Shown: positions 63,201-64,000 of the stretch, in pieces
How positions within the stretch are numbered: the first letter of the stretch is position 1
How the letters are laid out: the number at the start of each line of letters is the position of its first letter
NCBI RefSeq assembly: GCF_000165425.1
Contig: NW_001799366.1
Location: 20,749-84,748, forward strand
Length of the DNA stretch: 64,000 nucleotides
DNA from: Paramecium tetraurelia
Taxonomy: Eukaryota > Ciliophora > Oligohymenophorea > Peniculida > Parameciidae
Direction: 5' to 3'
The notes under the pieces: generated by a model
Told to the model about the DNA's origin: nothing
Database searches by the model: none
What the model saw: only the letters and a program-made list of their open reading frames with translations
Translations under genes and position numbers: made by a program

Positions 63201-64000
63201 TGCACATCATTTAATCATAATTTTTTAGCTTTTAAATAGCTCCAATGAATTCACTATATGAAGTCATTTTCTACAAAACATCAACAGGTTTAGGTGCATC
63301 ATCACCAACTTTCTTAAGATTGGCATCCTTCTTTTTGGCATCCTTTTCTTCCTTTATTTTTTACACAATCCTATTGTCCACCTCTAATTCACCAAAACAT
63401 TCTAATATGAATGCCAGATTCTCTCCCATAGGTGCTCCAATGTCAAATCCTTTATTTCTTAGTACATCTGGAAATTCAATTAAATCTATGTGACGACTTG
63501 GATCCATTTCTCCATTTTCTGTACAGAATTCCATGATCAACTCTTTGACTCTTGACGCGCAGACACAGATCTGGCTTGTGCTCTAGTTTCAGCAGAGACT
63601 GATGTGAATGTAGTAAAAGCTTATGAGAATGGTCCTAAATCAAAATAAGGAGGTGGTTTAAAGATGTCTTCATCCTTATCCTCCTTCTTTGCTTTTTTAT
63701 TAGTTTTCTTCTATTATCTTTTTGGTCTTTTGAGAGAAAGAGCCTTTTACTCTTCTTCCTTCTTCTTGGCCCAATCTTTCCAATGTCCTTCTCCATTCAT
63801 GTATCCTTTGGGTAATCCAAAGAATTCAAGTGCTTCCAATAAAACTTGGATTGGTTTAATGGTGATGCATTCTAAATCTTTGAATGAGTCAGGATATTCA
63901 AGAAATAGATCACTTGGTTTGAATACTTGATAATCTTTCAACCATCCGTTGATCATATTAGTCACAACCTATTAAGTAAGTGTTTTAGCTAAGTCTTCCT
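60203..64000 (-). CDS. CFAP61: cilia- and flagella-associated protein 61, N-terminus cut off
   Basis: The gene runs off the right edge; its stop is at 60203-60205. The middle contains a Rossmann-like FAD/NAD-binding segment (NSRIVVVGASDTGLSFIESL, IILLAPGGL, FIPFDYLIITVGL). Upstream comes the typical CFAP61 line DREYLILTQPYTVQE and an acetyltransferase-like part (FIVYCKDEIIGLYCMKKYV), with a charged insertion before it. CFAP61 belongs to the calmodulin- and spoke-associated complex at the base of radial spoke 3. A one-base slip near 62880 and a 25-nt GAG-ending intron near 62650-62680 are needed to follow the frame. Only about 58 bp separate it from the PDE stop. Confidence 0.88.

Noticed and set aside
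1-64000. Short ORFs obtained with the standard genetic code
   Set aside because: They are pieces of longer genes cut at TAA/TAG (Gln here) or antisense shadows; conserved proteins only make sense with TGA as the sole stop.
1-64000. Mobile elements, CRISPR arrays, telomere repeats, internal eliminated sequences
   Set aside because: No transposase or reverse-transcriptase motifs, regular repeats, CCCCAA/CCCAAA tracts or TA-bounded insertions interrupting genes were found; the gene density fits processed macronuclear DNA.

Overview
The window is ciliate macronuclear DNA, most likely from a Paramecium. It is AT-rich and gene-dense (about 30 genes in 64 kb). Long reading frames appear only if TAA and TAG are read as glutamine and TGA is the sole stop. 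Coding stretches are broken by very short introns (19-30 nt, mostly GTA...TAG). Read with the standard code, every gene falls into fragments. All products below use the TGA-only-stop code.

Layout. 1-13 kb: the 3' part of a large unknown protein (+), a MORN-repeat protein (-), a structured intergenic element, an SCP/FCP1-like phosphatase (+), ribosomal protein L7 (+), an ULK/Atg1-like kinase (+), a second MORN protein (-), an unknown small gene (-) and a CAMK-like kinase (-). 13.3-20.5 kb: tRNA-Phe(GAA), then five minus-strand genes: a PAS-like protein, a two-TM sensor, a coiled-coil/GAS2-domain protein, a Pro/Gln-rich protein and a channel-voltage-sensor-like membrane protein. 20.5-33.5 kb, plus strand: an RTEL1-like protein with degraded helicase motifs and a C-terminal RING, a double cytochrome b5 protein, an interrupted membrane-receptor fragment, a receptor-like kinase and an adjacent paralogous pseudokinase, a small ORF, cathepsin C and two small/coiled-coil genes. 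33.6-43.2 kb: one giant minus-strand gene (about 3,000 codons) with N-terminal EF-hands. 43.4-64 kb: a small broken ORF (-), a cyclic-nucleotide-binding-domain K+ channel (+), a RAP-domain protein (-), CFAP57 (-), an AGC kinase (+), a second SCP-like phosphatase (+), a cyclic-nucleotide phosphodiesterase (+) and CFAP61 (-, cut by the right edge).

Several genes fit ciliary and signalling biology (CFAP57, CFAP61, the K+ channel, the PDE, kinases, MORN proteins), but neighbours on this chromosome type are independently transcribed, so adjacency is not evidence of a pathway. Convergent genes are separated by only about 50-105 bp. In at least five otherwise intact genes the reading frame shifts by one base, two of them in A or T runs. 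This looks like either assembly indels or recent decay. No CRISPR, insertion sequence or transposon was seen.
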